A stretch of 9,356 nt of DNA from an uncultured beta proteobacterium (GTDB lineage: Bacteria > Pseudomonadota > Gammaproteobacteria > Burkholderiales > Rhodocyclaceae). Of the stretch, positions 1 through 5,848 are shown in pieces. Under the pieces are notes generated by a model. It saw nothing but the letters and a program-made list of their open reading frames with translations, was not told the origin of the DNA and ran no database searches. The stretch is taken from the NCBI GenBank assembly GCA_903933395.1, contig CAIZKA010000252.1:1-9356 (forward strand). The letters are read 5' to 3'. How positions within the stretch are numbered: position 1 is the first letter of the stretch; every line of letters starts with the position of its first letter. The translations under genes were made by a program, and so were the position numbers.

Positions 1-1375
1 CCGCCTCGAGCAGAACTACCGCTCCCACGGCAACATCCTCGACGCGGCGAATGCCATCATCAAGAACAACCCGTCGCGGCTGGGCAAGAACCTGTGGACC
101 GAGGCCGGCAGCGGCGAGCCGATCCGCATCTACGAGTCCTATTCCGACGGCGACGAGGCGCGCTGGATCGTCGAGGAGGTCAAGGCCCTGCAGCGCGACG
201 GCCACACCCGCGCCGAGATCGCCCTGCTCTATCGCAGCAATGCGCAGTCGCGCGCGCTGGAGCATGCGCTGTTCAATGCCGGACTGCCCTACCGTGTGTA
301 TGGCGGCCTGCGCTTCTTCGAGCGCGCCGAGATCAAGCATGCGCTGGCCTACCTGCGCCTGATCGCCAACAGCAACGACGACACGGCCTTTGCCCGCGTG
401 GTGAATTTCCCCGCGCGCGGCATCGGTGCGCGCAGCCTGGAAAACCTGCAGGACGCGGCGAAGACGGCGGGGAGCGGCCTGCATGCGGCGATCCCGCAGG
501 TGGCCGGCGCCGGCGGCGTCAAGCTCGCCGCCTTCGCCCGGCTGATCGTCACGCTGACGGAGGCGGCACATCTGCCGCTGCCCGAACTGGTCGACCACGT
601 CATCGAACTCTCCGGTCTGCGCGCCCATTACCAGAACGAGAAGGAAGGCCAGGAGAGGCTGGCCAACCTCGATGAACTGATCAACGCCGCGGCGAGCTTC
701 GTCGCCGAGGAAGGGCAGCCGAACCAGGACGGCGAAATCACCGGCGAGTTCGGCAATGACCTGTCCTCGTTTCTGGCCCACGCCTCGCTCGAAGCCGGCG
801 AGCACCAGGCCGGCGAGGGCGACGATGCGCTGCAACTGATGACCGTGCATTCGGCCAAGGGGCTCGAATTCAACGTGGTTTTCATCAGCGGCCTCGAGGA
901 CGGCCTGTTCCCGCACGAGAACTCGCTGACCGAGGACAAGGGCCTGGAAGAAGAACGCCGCCTGATGTATGTCGCCGTCACGCGCGCCCGCCAGCGTTTG
1001 TATCTCAGCTTCGCCCAGACGCGCATGCTGCACGGCCAGACCCGCTACAACCTGCCCTCACGCTTCCTCGACGAGGTGCCCGGGGAACTCGTGAAATGGC
1101 TGACGCCGCGTGCCGGCAAGGGTGGCTTCGCCGTGCAGGAGCCGTCCAGCCGCTCCTACGACGCAACGTCGTCCTTCGGTGGCACGCCCCGCCGCAGCCA
1201 GTCCCGGGAGGGCAGCGGTTTTCGCATCGGGCAGAGCGTGATGCATCCGAAGTTCGGCCTTGGCGTCATCGTCAACGCCGAAGGCGGCGGGACCGATGCG
1301 CGCGTGCAGGTCAATTTCGGTGCTGCCGGGATGAAATGGCTGGCGCTCGCCATGGCCAAGCTGGAAGCCGCCTGA
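1..1375 (+). CDS. uvrD: DNA helicase II UvrD, 3' part (5' end outside window)
   Basis: This is the C-terminal 457 residues of a superfamily 1A 3'-5' DNA helicase that acts in nucleotide excision repair and mismatch repair by unwinding incised strands. The reading frame is open from base 2, so the N-terminal ATPase domain (Walker A and B) lies outside the window. Visible motifs are LEQNYRS (motif IV region, about bases 5-25), YRSNAQSRALE and YGGLRFFERAEIKHAL in domain 2A, LMTVHSAKGLEF from base 836 (motif V region), and VAVTRARQR at 971-997 (motif VI, with arginines that contact ATP). After a low-complexity Ser/Arg linker, the last 50 or so residues (from FRIGQSVMHPKFGLG) form the Tudor-like C-terminal domain that in UvrD/PcrA contacts RNA polymerase. 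That tail and GLEDGLFPHENSL favour UvrD over Rep. The frame is intact to its TGA. Confidence 0.95.
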   Translation, partial: RLEQNYRSHGNILDAANAIIKNNPSRLGKNLWTEAGSGEPIRIYESYSDGDEARWIVEEVKALQRDGHTRAEIALLYRSNAQSRALEHALFNAGLPYRVYGGLRFFERAEIKHALAYLRLIANSNDDTAFARVVNFPARGIGARSLENLQDAAKTAGSGLHAAIPQVAGAGGVKLAAFARLIVTLTEAAHLPLPELVDHVIELSGLRAHYQNEKEGQERLANLDELINAAASFVAEEGQPNQDGEITGEFGNDLSSFLAHASLEAGEHQAGEGDDALQLMTVHSAKGLEFNVVFISGLEDGLFPHENSLTEDKGLEEERRLMYVAVTRARQRLYLSFAQTRMLHGQTRYNLPSRFLDEVPGELVKWLTPRAGKGGFAVQEPSSRSYDATSSFGGTPRRSQSREGSGFRIGQSVMHPKFGLGVIVNAEGGGTDARVQVNFGAAGMKWLALAMAKLEAA

Positions 1376-1380
1376 AACCA

Positions 1381-1394
1381 TCCTGCGCGCAGGA
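1381..1394. repeat. Perfect 14-bp palindrome just after uvrD
   Basis: TCCTGCGCGCAGGA is a perfect palindrome starting five bases after the uvrD stop codon. It could form a short hairpin or be a dyad binding site. No T-run follows it, so it is not a convincing intrinsic terminator by itself. Confidence 0.4.
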
Positions 1395-1412
1395 CTCAGC
1401 GGACCGCTTCAA

Positions 1413-1436
1413 GCCGGGGGGTGCCCGGCATGCTTT
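1413..1436 (+). terminator. Possible weak terminator hairpin after uvrD
   Basis: GCCGGG (1413-1418) can pair with CCCGGC (1424-1429) around a GGGTG loop, followed by ATGCTTT. The stem is short but all G/C. The T-run has only three bases, so termination would be weak. It sits between uvrD and the SDR gene and overlaps the possible -35 element of that gene. Confidence 0.3.
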
Positions 1437-1462
1437 GGTCCGTAGCAGAAGGCCGCTATCAT
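1435..1462 (+). promoter_or_regulatory. Possible sigma70-type promoter for the SDR/aminotransferase genes
   Basis: TTGGTC (1435-1440) and TATCAT (1457-1462, five of six matches to TATAAT) are separated by 16 bp. The -10 box lies about 28 bp before the SDR start codon. The -35 match is only moderate, so this is a candidate read by eye. Confidence 0.35.
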
Positions 1463-1490
1463 ACCCGTCCGGTTGAATGGAGAATCCTGG

Positions 1491-2270
1491 ATGGATCTTG
1501 GAATACGCGGACGCAGCGCACTGGTGTGCGCATCAAGCAAGGGACTGGGGCGCGGCTGCGCGCTGGCGCTGGCGCGCGAAGGCGTCGCCGTTACGCTCGT
1601 CGCGCGCGGCGTCGAAGCGCTGGAAAGGACCGCCGCTGAAATTCGCGCGGCAACGGGTGTCGCGGTTGTCACCGTCGCCGCCGACATCGTCACGCCCGCC
1701 GGCCGCGCCGCGGCGCTAGCCGCCTGCCCCGCGCCCGACATCCTGGTCAACAACGCCGGCGGCCCGCCCCCCGGGGATTTCCGCAACTGGTCGCGCGACG
1801 ACTGGCTGGCGGCGCTCGATGCCAACATGCTGACGCCGATCGAACTGATCAAGGCCACCGTGGACGGCATGATCGCGCGCAAGTTCGGCCGCATCGTGAA
1901 CATCACCTCGGGCGCGGTGAAGGCGCCGATCGACGTGCTGGGCCTGTCCAACGGTGCGCGCTCCGGGCTCACCGGCTTCGTCGCCGGCCTGGCGAGGAAG
2001 ACCGTAGCGCACAACGTCACCATCAACAACCTGCTGCCGGGATTTTTCGACACCGACCGCATCGCCGCGGTGATCGGCGGCCAGGCAAAGGCGCGTGGCG
2101 TGCCCTTTGATCAGGTGCTGGCCGAACGCGTGGCGACCATTCCGGCCGGCCGCATCGGCAGTCCGGAGGAGTTCGGCGCCGCCTGCGCCTGGCTGTGCTC
2201 GGCACAGGCCGGCTTCATCACCGGGCAGAACTGGCTGCTCGACGGCGGGGCCTACCCCGGCACTTTTTGA
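1491..2270 (+). CDS. SDR-family protein with atypical active site (FabG-like annotation expected)
   Basis: This 259-residue protein has the single-domain Rossmann fold of classical short-chain dehydrogenases/reductases. ASSKGLGRG (residues 14-22) is the cofactor-binding turn, with Ala14 at the usual first Gly of TGxxxGxG. D65 is the adenine-contacting Asp, NNAG is at 87-90, N112 is the structural Asn, and Ser140 in ITSG is the catalytic Ser. The Tyr and Lys of YxxxK, expected 13 and 17 residues after that Ser, are Ser153 and Arg157 (LSNGARSGL). The C-terminal FITGQNWLLDGGAYPG stretch is typical of the family. ATG 1491 is preferred because GGAGA (1479-1483) lies 7 bp upstream; a TTG at 1473 would add six residues. 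Homologues I recall from Betaproteobacteria share the same LSNGARSGLTGF stretch, so the change looks like a subfamily trait. The substrate is unknown, and a reductase label should be treated with caution. It lies 40 bp before the aminotransferase gene. Confidence 0.88.
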   Translation: MDLGIRGRSALVCASSKGLGRGCALALAREGVAVTLVARGVEALERTAAEIRAATGVAVVTVAADIVTPAGRAAALAACPAPDILVNNAGGPPPGDFRNWSRDDWLAALDANMLTPIELIKATVDGMIARKFGRIVNITSGAVKAPIDVLGLSNGARSGLTGFVAGLARKTVAHNVTINNLLPGFFDTDRIAAVIGGQAKARGVPFDQVLAERVATIPAGRIGSPEEFGAACAWLCSAQAGFITGQNWLLDGGAYPGTF

Positions 2271-2310
2271 GATCGCAGTGTTTTTTCAACGAATTACCTG
2301 ACTGGAGTAG

Positions 2311-3441
2311 ATGATGCCCGGCTTGCTGCCCGACGTGGACCCCGATGGGCTCCTCGAGTATTCCGTGGTCTATACCGACCGCACGCTGAACCACATGTCC
2401 CGGGCTTTCCAGGAAGTCATGCGGGACATATCCGCCACGCTGAAGCGCGCCTACGGTGCCGCGGCCGTGGCCGTGGTGCCGGGCGGCGGCACCTTCGCCA
2501 TGGAAGCCGTGGCGCGCCAGTTCGCTCCCGGCCGCAAGTGTCTGGTGCTGCGCAACGGCTGGTTCAGTTTCCGCTGGTCGCAAATCCTCGACATGGGCGC
2601 GATCGCCTCGGCCGTCACGGTGATCAAAGCCCTACGTCAGGGCGAGGGCGCGCAGGCTCCCTTCGCCCCGGCGCCGATAGCCGAGGTGGTGGCGGCAATC
2701 CGGCGCGAACGTCCCGCCGTGGTCTTCGCCCCGCATGTCGAAACCGCGTCCGGCATGATGCTGCCCGACGACTATCTGCGCGCCGTCGGCGCTGCTGCGC
2801 GCGAAGTCGATGCCCTCTTCGTGCTCGACTGCATCGCCTCCGGTGCGATCTGGGTAGACATGCGGGCGACCGGGGTCGATGTGCTGATCAGCGCGCCGCA
2901 GAAGGGCTGGAGCGGCCCCTCCTGCGCCGGCCTGGTCATGCTCGGCGAACGTGCGTGCGCGCGCATCGCCGGCACCACCAGCAACAGTTTCGCCTGCGAC
3001 CTGAAGAAGTGGCTGCAGATCATGGAAGCCTACGAGGGCGGCGGCCATGCCTATCACGCCACCCTGCCCACCGACGCCCTGCGCCGGGTGCGCGACGCCA
3101 TGCGCGAAACGGAGGGCTTCGGCTTCGAACGGGCCCGCACCCAGCAGTTCGAACTCGGCCGTAGCGTTCGCGCCTTGCTCGCCGGTCGCGGCTTTCCCAG
3201 CGTGGCCGCGGCGGGTTTCGAGGCACCCGGCGTAGTCGTCAGCTACACCACCGATCCCGACATCCAGTCGGCGAAGAAGTTCATCGACGTGGGACTGCAG
3301 GCGGCGGCCGGCGTCCCCCTGCAATGCGACGAACCGGCCGATTTCCGCAGCTTCCGCGTCGGCCTCTTCGGTCTCGACAAATTGGGCAATGTCGAGCGTA
3401 CGGTGGCGACGCTGGAGGATGCGCTGAATCGGTTGGGTTGA
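2311..3441 (+). CDS. PLP-dependent class V aminotransferase (alanine-glyoxylate/serine-pyruvate type)
   Basis: This 376-residue protein is a fold-type I PLP enzyme of the class V group, which includes alanine-glyoxylate, serine-pyruvate and serine-glyoxylate aminotransferases. VPGGGT at residues 56-61 is the phosphate-binding Gly loop. D173 in VLDCIASG is the expected partner of the pyridine nitrogen. K198 in SAPQKGWSG is the Schiff-base lysine. Other stretches typical of a betaproteobacterial subgroup are NGWFSFRW, HVETASGMMLP, ACDLKKWLQIMEAYEGGG and FRVGLFGLDKL near the end. Length is normal for the family and all key residues are present. Tandem ATGs lie at 2311 and 2314: GGAG at 2304-2307 is 3 bp from the first and 6 bp from the second, so the true start may be 2314. 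It is probably cotranscribed with the SDR gene 40 bp upstream. The exact amino donor and keto acid cannot be read from sequence. Confidence 0.9.
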   Translation: MMPGLLPDVDPDGLLEYSVVYTDRTLNHMSRAFQEVMRDISATLKRAYGAAAVAVVPGGGTFAMEAVARQFAPGRKCLVLRNGWFSFRWSQILDMGAIASAVTVIKALRQGEGAQAPFAPAPIAEVVAAIRRERPAVVFAPHVETASGMMLPDDYLRAVGAAAREVDALFVLDCIASGAIWVDMRATGVDVLISAPQKGWSGPSCAGLVMLGERACARIAGTTSNSFACDLKKWLQIMEAYEGGGHAYHATLPTDALRRVRDAMRETEGFGFERARTQQFELGRSVRALLAGRGFPSVAAAGFEAPGVVVSYTTDPDIQSAKKFIDVGLQAAAGVPLQCDEPADFRSFRVGLFGLDKLGNVERTVATLEDALNRLG

Positions 3442-3527
3442 GTGGCGGGCGTAATTCGGCGTATCACCAGCGCCGACTCCCGGCCGCCGGGAAACCTTGG
3501 ATCGCGTTACACTGATTTTTTCGTCGC

Positions 3528-3534
3528 AGGGGAG
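3528..3534 (+). promoter_or_regulatory. Strong ribosome binding site fixing the exported-protein start
   Basis: AGGGGAG sits 6 bp before ATG 3541. The same frame stays open upstream to a GTG at 3442, but only the ATG start gives this Shine-Dalgarno site and an N-terminal signal peptide, so it decides the start. Confidence 0.7.
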
Positions 3535-3540
3535 ATCGAT

Positions 3541-4170
3541 ATGAAATTCTGGCATGCACTTTGTGGCGGCGCGCTCGTCGCCTTGTTCTGTGCCGGCGCT
3601 CTTGCGCAGGAAGATCCCGAGGCAGTCTATGCCAAGCTGCACCGGGCCACGCTCGCCGGCAAAACCGACGAGGTGCTGAGCTACGGCACGGCTGCCCAGC
3701 AGGCCGAGCTTGCAAAGATGTCAAAGGAGGAAAAGGATGCAGTGATCGGCTTCATGTCGAAAATGCTGCCCGCGACCTACACGATTACCGAAAAGACCAT
3801 CGCCCCGGATGGCAACAGCGCCGTCCTGCGCGGCACCGGCGTGGTCGATTTCATCGGCAAGGCCGATTCCTATTTGCTGGCCAACTTCAAGAAGGAGGGC
3901 GGCGTCTGGAAGGTCGAAAAATCGTCCTGGTCGAGCAACAAGCCGCCGGTCGCGGCGGCCAAGCCTGCGGCGGTTGTCGCTGCGCCGCCCCCCCAAGCGG
4001 CTGCCGCGCCAAAAGCCGGCACCCCCGCAACGCTTGCAGCGGCAGCGACGTCAGGTGTGGAAGCGCCTGCCGTCCCCAAGCGGCGCTCACGCGCCAATGA
4101 AGATGCCCGCGTGTGCCTCAAGCAGTCGACCGACAAAGCCATCATGGCCTGCGCGGAGAAATATCGCTAG
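3541..4170 (+). CDS. Exported protein with NTF2-like (DUF4878-type) domain and Cys-containing tail
   Basis: The product has 209 residues and unknown function. Residues 1-22 are a Sec signal peptide: short basic start, hydrophobic core (ALVALF), and a GALA cleavage site before QEDPE. It is probably periplasmic; no lipobox cysteine follows at the cleavage point. Residues about 24-135 form a small alpha+beta domain (VYAKLHRATLAGK..., AVLRGTGVV, KKEGGVWKVEKSSW) that resembles NTF2-like DUF4878/lumazine-binding-type domains. Residues about 137-180 are an Ala/Pro-rich, probably disordered linker. The last 20 or so residues hold C192 and C204 (VCLKQS...ACAEKYR), spaced to form a disulfide or a small helical hairpin. 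It lies about 100 bp after the aminotransferase gene, may have its own promoter, and converges with the gene ending at 4202. The domain assignment is by resemblance only. Confidence 0.8.
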   Translation: MKFWHALCGGALVALFCAGALAQEDPEAVYAKLHRATLAGKTDEVLSYGTAAQQAELAKMSKEEKDAVIGFMSKMLPATYTITEKTIAPDGNSAVLRGTGVVDFIGKADSYLLANFKKEGGVWKVEKSSWSSNKPPVAAAKPAAVVAAPPPQAAAAPKAGTPATLAAAATSGVEAPAVPKRRSRANEDARVCLKQSTDKAIMACAEKYR

Positions 4171-4201
4171 GGCGCGTACCTCGCCGCCGGCGATGCGTCG
4201 C

Positions 4202-4873
4202 TCAGTCGCCGCCGCCGCCGCCTGCGCAACCACCGCCACCATCGCCTCCGCCGTCGCTGTCGCCGAAGCCGTCGGTGCCGCCATCGACTGAACTGTCGGC
4301 GAATTCGGCGCCGCAATGCACTGTGCCGGCGCTGCTGCCGTCGTTGCGCAGAGCCCTGCAGTCGGGCGAGTAGACAAAGCCGCCCGCGATGCCCAGCTTG
4401 GCGTCGATGGCGAACAGCAGCGGCAGGCGCAGCGGCTTCGCCGGATCGATGTTCTCTTCCTTGCAGGCGTACCACCAGACGCGGCGCAGACCTTCGTTGT
4501 TCTGCTTGTCGGCGCCGAGCACGACGGCCGGGGTGTGGTGGAGGAAGCCGCCGAAGGACTGGCGGCAGAAGGCGTCATAGGCCTTGGTATACAGGATGAA
4601 CTCGTGCCACAGGTCGTCGACCGCCTGCGAGGGCATGGAGACGAATTTCCTGCCGCTTTGCAGGTAGGCCAGGAAGAACTGGCGCAGGCCGCGCGCGATC
4701 AGCGCGCAGTCTTTAACTGCAAGTTCCGGCCGGCGCTTGCGCAGTTTGTCGTACAGCCCGCGCGGCAGCGGGTAGCTGCGGACGAAGCGCTCGCGGGCCA
4801 GGCGCCGGTAGCGCTGCCAGATGACGATGGCAACGAGGCCGGCGATGGCGGCGAGGATCAGTCCGGGGACCAT
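4202..4873 (-). CDS. Membrane-anchored GRDP-like (glycine-rich domain) protein
   Basis: This 223-residue protein begins with one hydrophobic segment (residues 3-19, GLILAAIAGLVAIVIW), followed by RYRRLARERF, so the basic side probably faces the cytoplasm. The middle (about 45-145) carries the pattern of the GRDP-like family (PF07173): VSMPSQAVDDLWHEFILYT (residues 78-96), YDAFC (99-103), HH at 112-113, and RVWWYACKEENIDP (131-144). From about residue 195 it is almost pure Gly/Asp/Ser and ends GGGGCAGGGGGD, encoded by GCC-type triplet runs at 4205-4250. Cysteines at 172, 187 and 216 lie in or near this tail. The molecular function of bacterial members is unknown to me. It starts 32 bp after the parA stop, so the two are probably one operon. 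The Shine-Dalgarno site is poor (GAGG almost touching the ATG), consistent with translation following parA. Confidence 0.8.
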   Translation of the reverse strand: MVPGLILAAIAGLVAIVIWQRYRRLARERFVRSYPLPRGLYDKLRKRRPELAVKDCALIARGLRQFFLAYLQSGRKFVSMPSQAVDDLWHEFILYTKAYDAFCRQSFGGFLHHTPAVVLGADKQNNEGLRRVWWYACKEENIDPAKPLRLPLLFAIDAKLGIAGGFVYSPDCRALRNDGSSAGTVHCGAEFADSSVDGGTDGFGDSDGGGDGGGGCAGGGGGD

Positions 4874-4905
4874 GCCTCGGAGTCGGCGCTGGCGCTACGC
4901 CGGCC

Positions 4906-5712
4906 TCAGGCGCGCTTCTTCGCCGCGGCCTTGGCGCGGGCCTTCTTCGCCGCCTCCAGTTCGTCGAACAGCGCGCCGAACTCGAGCGTCACCTTGTGGC
5001 CGCGATCGAGGTGGATCATCGGTTTCGCCTGCTGGTGCGATTCCTTGATCCTGACGGACGAGGAGAGGAAGGAGGCCAGCACCGGCAGGCCCTCCTCGCG
5101 CAACTCGCCGATGATTTGCTGCGGCAGGCTGGCGCGGGCCTGGAACTGGTTGATGATGATGCCTTCGACCTCGAGGCCGGCGTTGTGGTCGGCGCGGATC
5201 TCATTGACGTTGTCCATCAGCGTGTAGAGCGCGCGACGGGCGAACTCGTCGCAGTCGAAGGGGATCAGGCAGGCATCGGCGGCGATCAGCGCCGAGCGGG
5301 TGTAGAAGTGCAGCGCCGGCGGCGTGTCGATGAAGATTTCATCGTAGCCTTCAAGTGCGTCGAGGGCCTCGCGCAGCTTGTAGATCTTGTAGCGCGATTC
5401 GAGCTTGGCCTGCAGTTCCTCCAGCGCCGGGCCGGAAGGCAGGATGGAAAGGTTCTCGAAGGGCGTGGCCGTGATGAATTCCTCGGTCGCCAGCGGGCGC
5501 AGCTTGAAGCTCAGCATCTGGTCGAAGAACTGGTTGGCGGTGAGCTCCAGGTCGTTCGCCGCTTCGCCGAGCAGGTACTGTGTCGAGTTGGCCTGCGGAT
5601 CGAGGTCGATGACCAGGGTGCGCGCGCCGCGCGCGGCGGCGATGGCGGCCAGGTTGCAGGTGATGGTGCTCTTGCCGACACCGCCCTTTTGGTTGAATAC
5701 GACGCGCTTCAT
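4906..5712 (-). CDS. Orphan ParA-family ATPase with basic C-terminal tail
   Basis: This 268-residue protein is a deviant-Walker ATPase of the ParA/MinD/Soj group, whose ATP-dependent dimers position DNA or large protein assemblies. KGGVGKST (residues 9-16) is the deviant Walker A with signature Lys9 and Lys14. DLDPQANST (36-44) is the A' motif, and IFIDTPP (126-132) is Walker B. The central region (ALEELQAKLESRYKIYKLREAL, in part) and SSSVRIKESHQQAKP match a betaproteobacterial orphan ParA group I recall, distinct from chromosomal ParA beside ParB. No parB or parS-like site is seen here. The last 15 residues (254-268) carry seven Lys/Arg among alanines, which may aid nucleoid binding. AAGGAAG (5716-5722 on the complement) lies 3 bp before the ATG and supports this start. 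It is divergent from maeB and leads an apparent operon with the GRDP-like gene. Confidence 0.9.
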   Translation of the reverse strand: MKRVVFNQKGGVGKSTITCNLAAIAAARGARTLVIDLDPQANSTQYLLGEAANDLELTANQFFDQMLSFKLRPLATEEFITATPFENLSILPSGPALEELQAKLESRYKIYKLREALDALEGYDEIFIDTPPALHFYTRSALIAADACLIPFDCDEFARRALYTLMDNVNEIRADHNAGLEVEGIIINQFQARASLPQQIIGELREEGLPVLASFLSSSVRIKESHQQAKPMIHLDRGHKVTLEFGALFDELEAAKKARAKAAAKKRA

Positions 5713-5748
5713 GATCTTCCTTTGGATAAGTTCGACGGGTTTTGCGAA

Positions 5749-5754
5749 ATTTTA
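5749..5754 (-). promoter_or_regulatory. Possible -10 box for the parA operon
   Basis: On the minus strand TAAAAT matches the sigma70 -10 consensus at five of six positions and lies about 37 bp before the parA start. I see no good -35 hexamer at 16-18 bp, so this is a weak call. Confidence 0.25.
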
Positions 5755-5810
5755 CCAAGTCCCGGCGGGGGTCGTGGATTTCCGTAATGGTACTGTCAGC
5801 CGCATAGGGC

Positions 5811-5816
5811 TATGAT
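5811..5816 (+). promoter_or_regulatory. Possible -10 box for maeB
   Basis: TATGAT matches the sigma70 -10 consensus at five of six positions and lies 32 bp before the maeB ATG. No convincing -35 element stands at 16-18 bp upstream, which leaves room for an activator-dependent promoter or a wrong call. Confidence 0.3.
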
Positions 5817-5848
5817 TCCGCGATTCCTCCGTCAGACGGGTATACGCG

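Noticed and set aside
2271..2310. T-run (TGTTTTTTC) after the SDR gene as a terminator
   Set aside because: Only a 4-bp CACT/AGTG stem precedes it, and the next gene starts within 40 bp on the same strand.
3478..3492. TCCCGG/CCGGGA hairpin before the exported-protein gene
   Set aside because: The stem has six pairs with a three-base loop and no T-run directly after it; chance occurrence is likely.
3442..3540. N-terminal extension of the exported protein from a GTG at 3442
   Set aside because: It would bury the signal peptide and ignores the good ribosome binding site at 3528-3534.
2632..3642. A 336-codon open frame on the minus strand, opposite the aminotransferase
   Set aside because: It has no recognisable domain and overlaps an intact PLP enzyme and the signal peptide region of the next gene; it is a GC-rich shadow frame.
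4181..4193. TCGCC/GGCGA hairpin between the convergent genes
   Set aside because: The 5-bp stem with a 3-base loop and no T-run is too weak to call a bidirectional terminator in such GC-rich DNA.
4316..5787. Long plus-strand open frames (303 and 263 codons) opposite the parA and GRDP-like genes
   Set aside because: The minus-strand proteins carry clear Walker motifs and GRDP-like motifs, while these frames show only low-complexity shadow composition.
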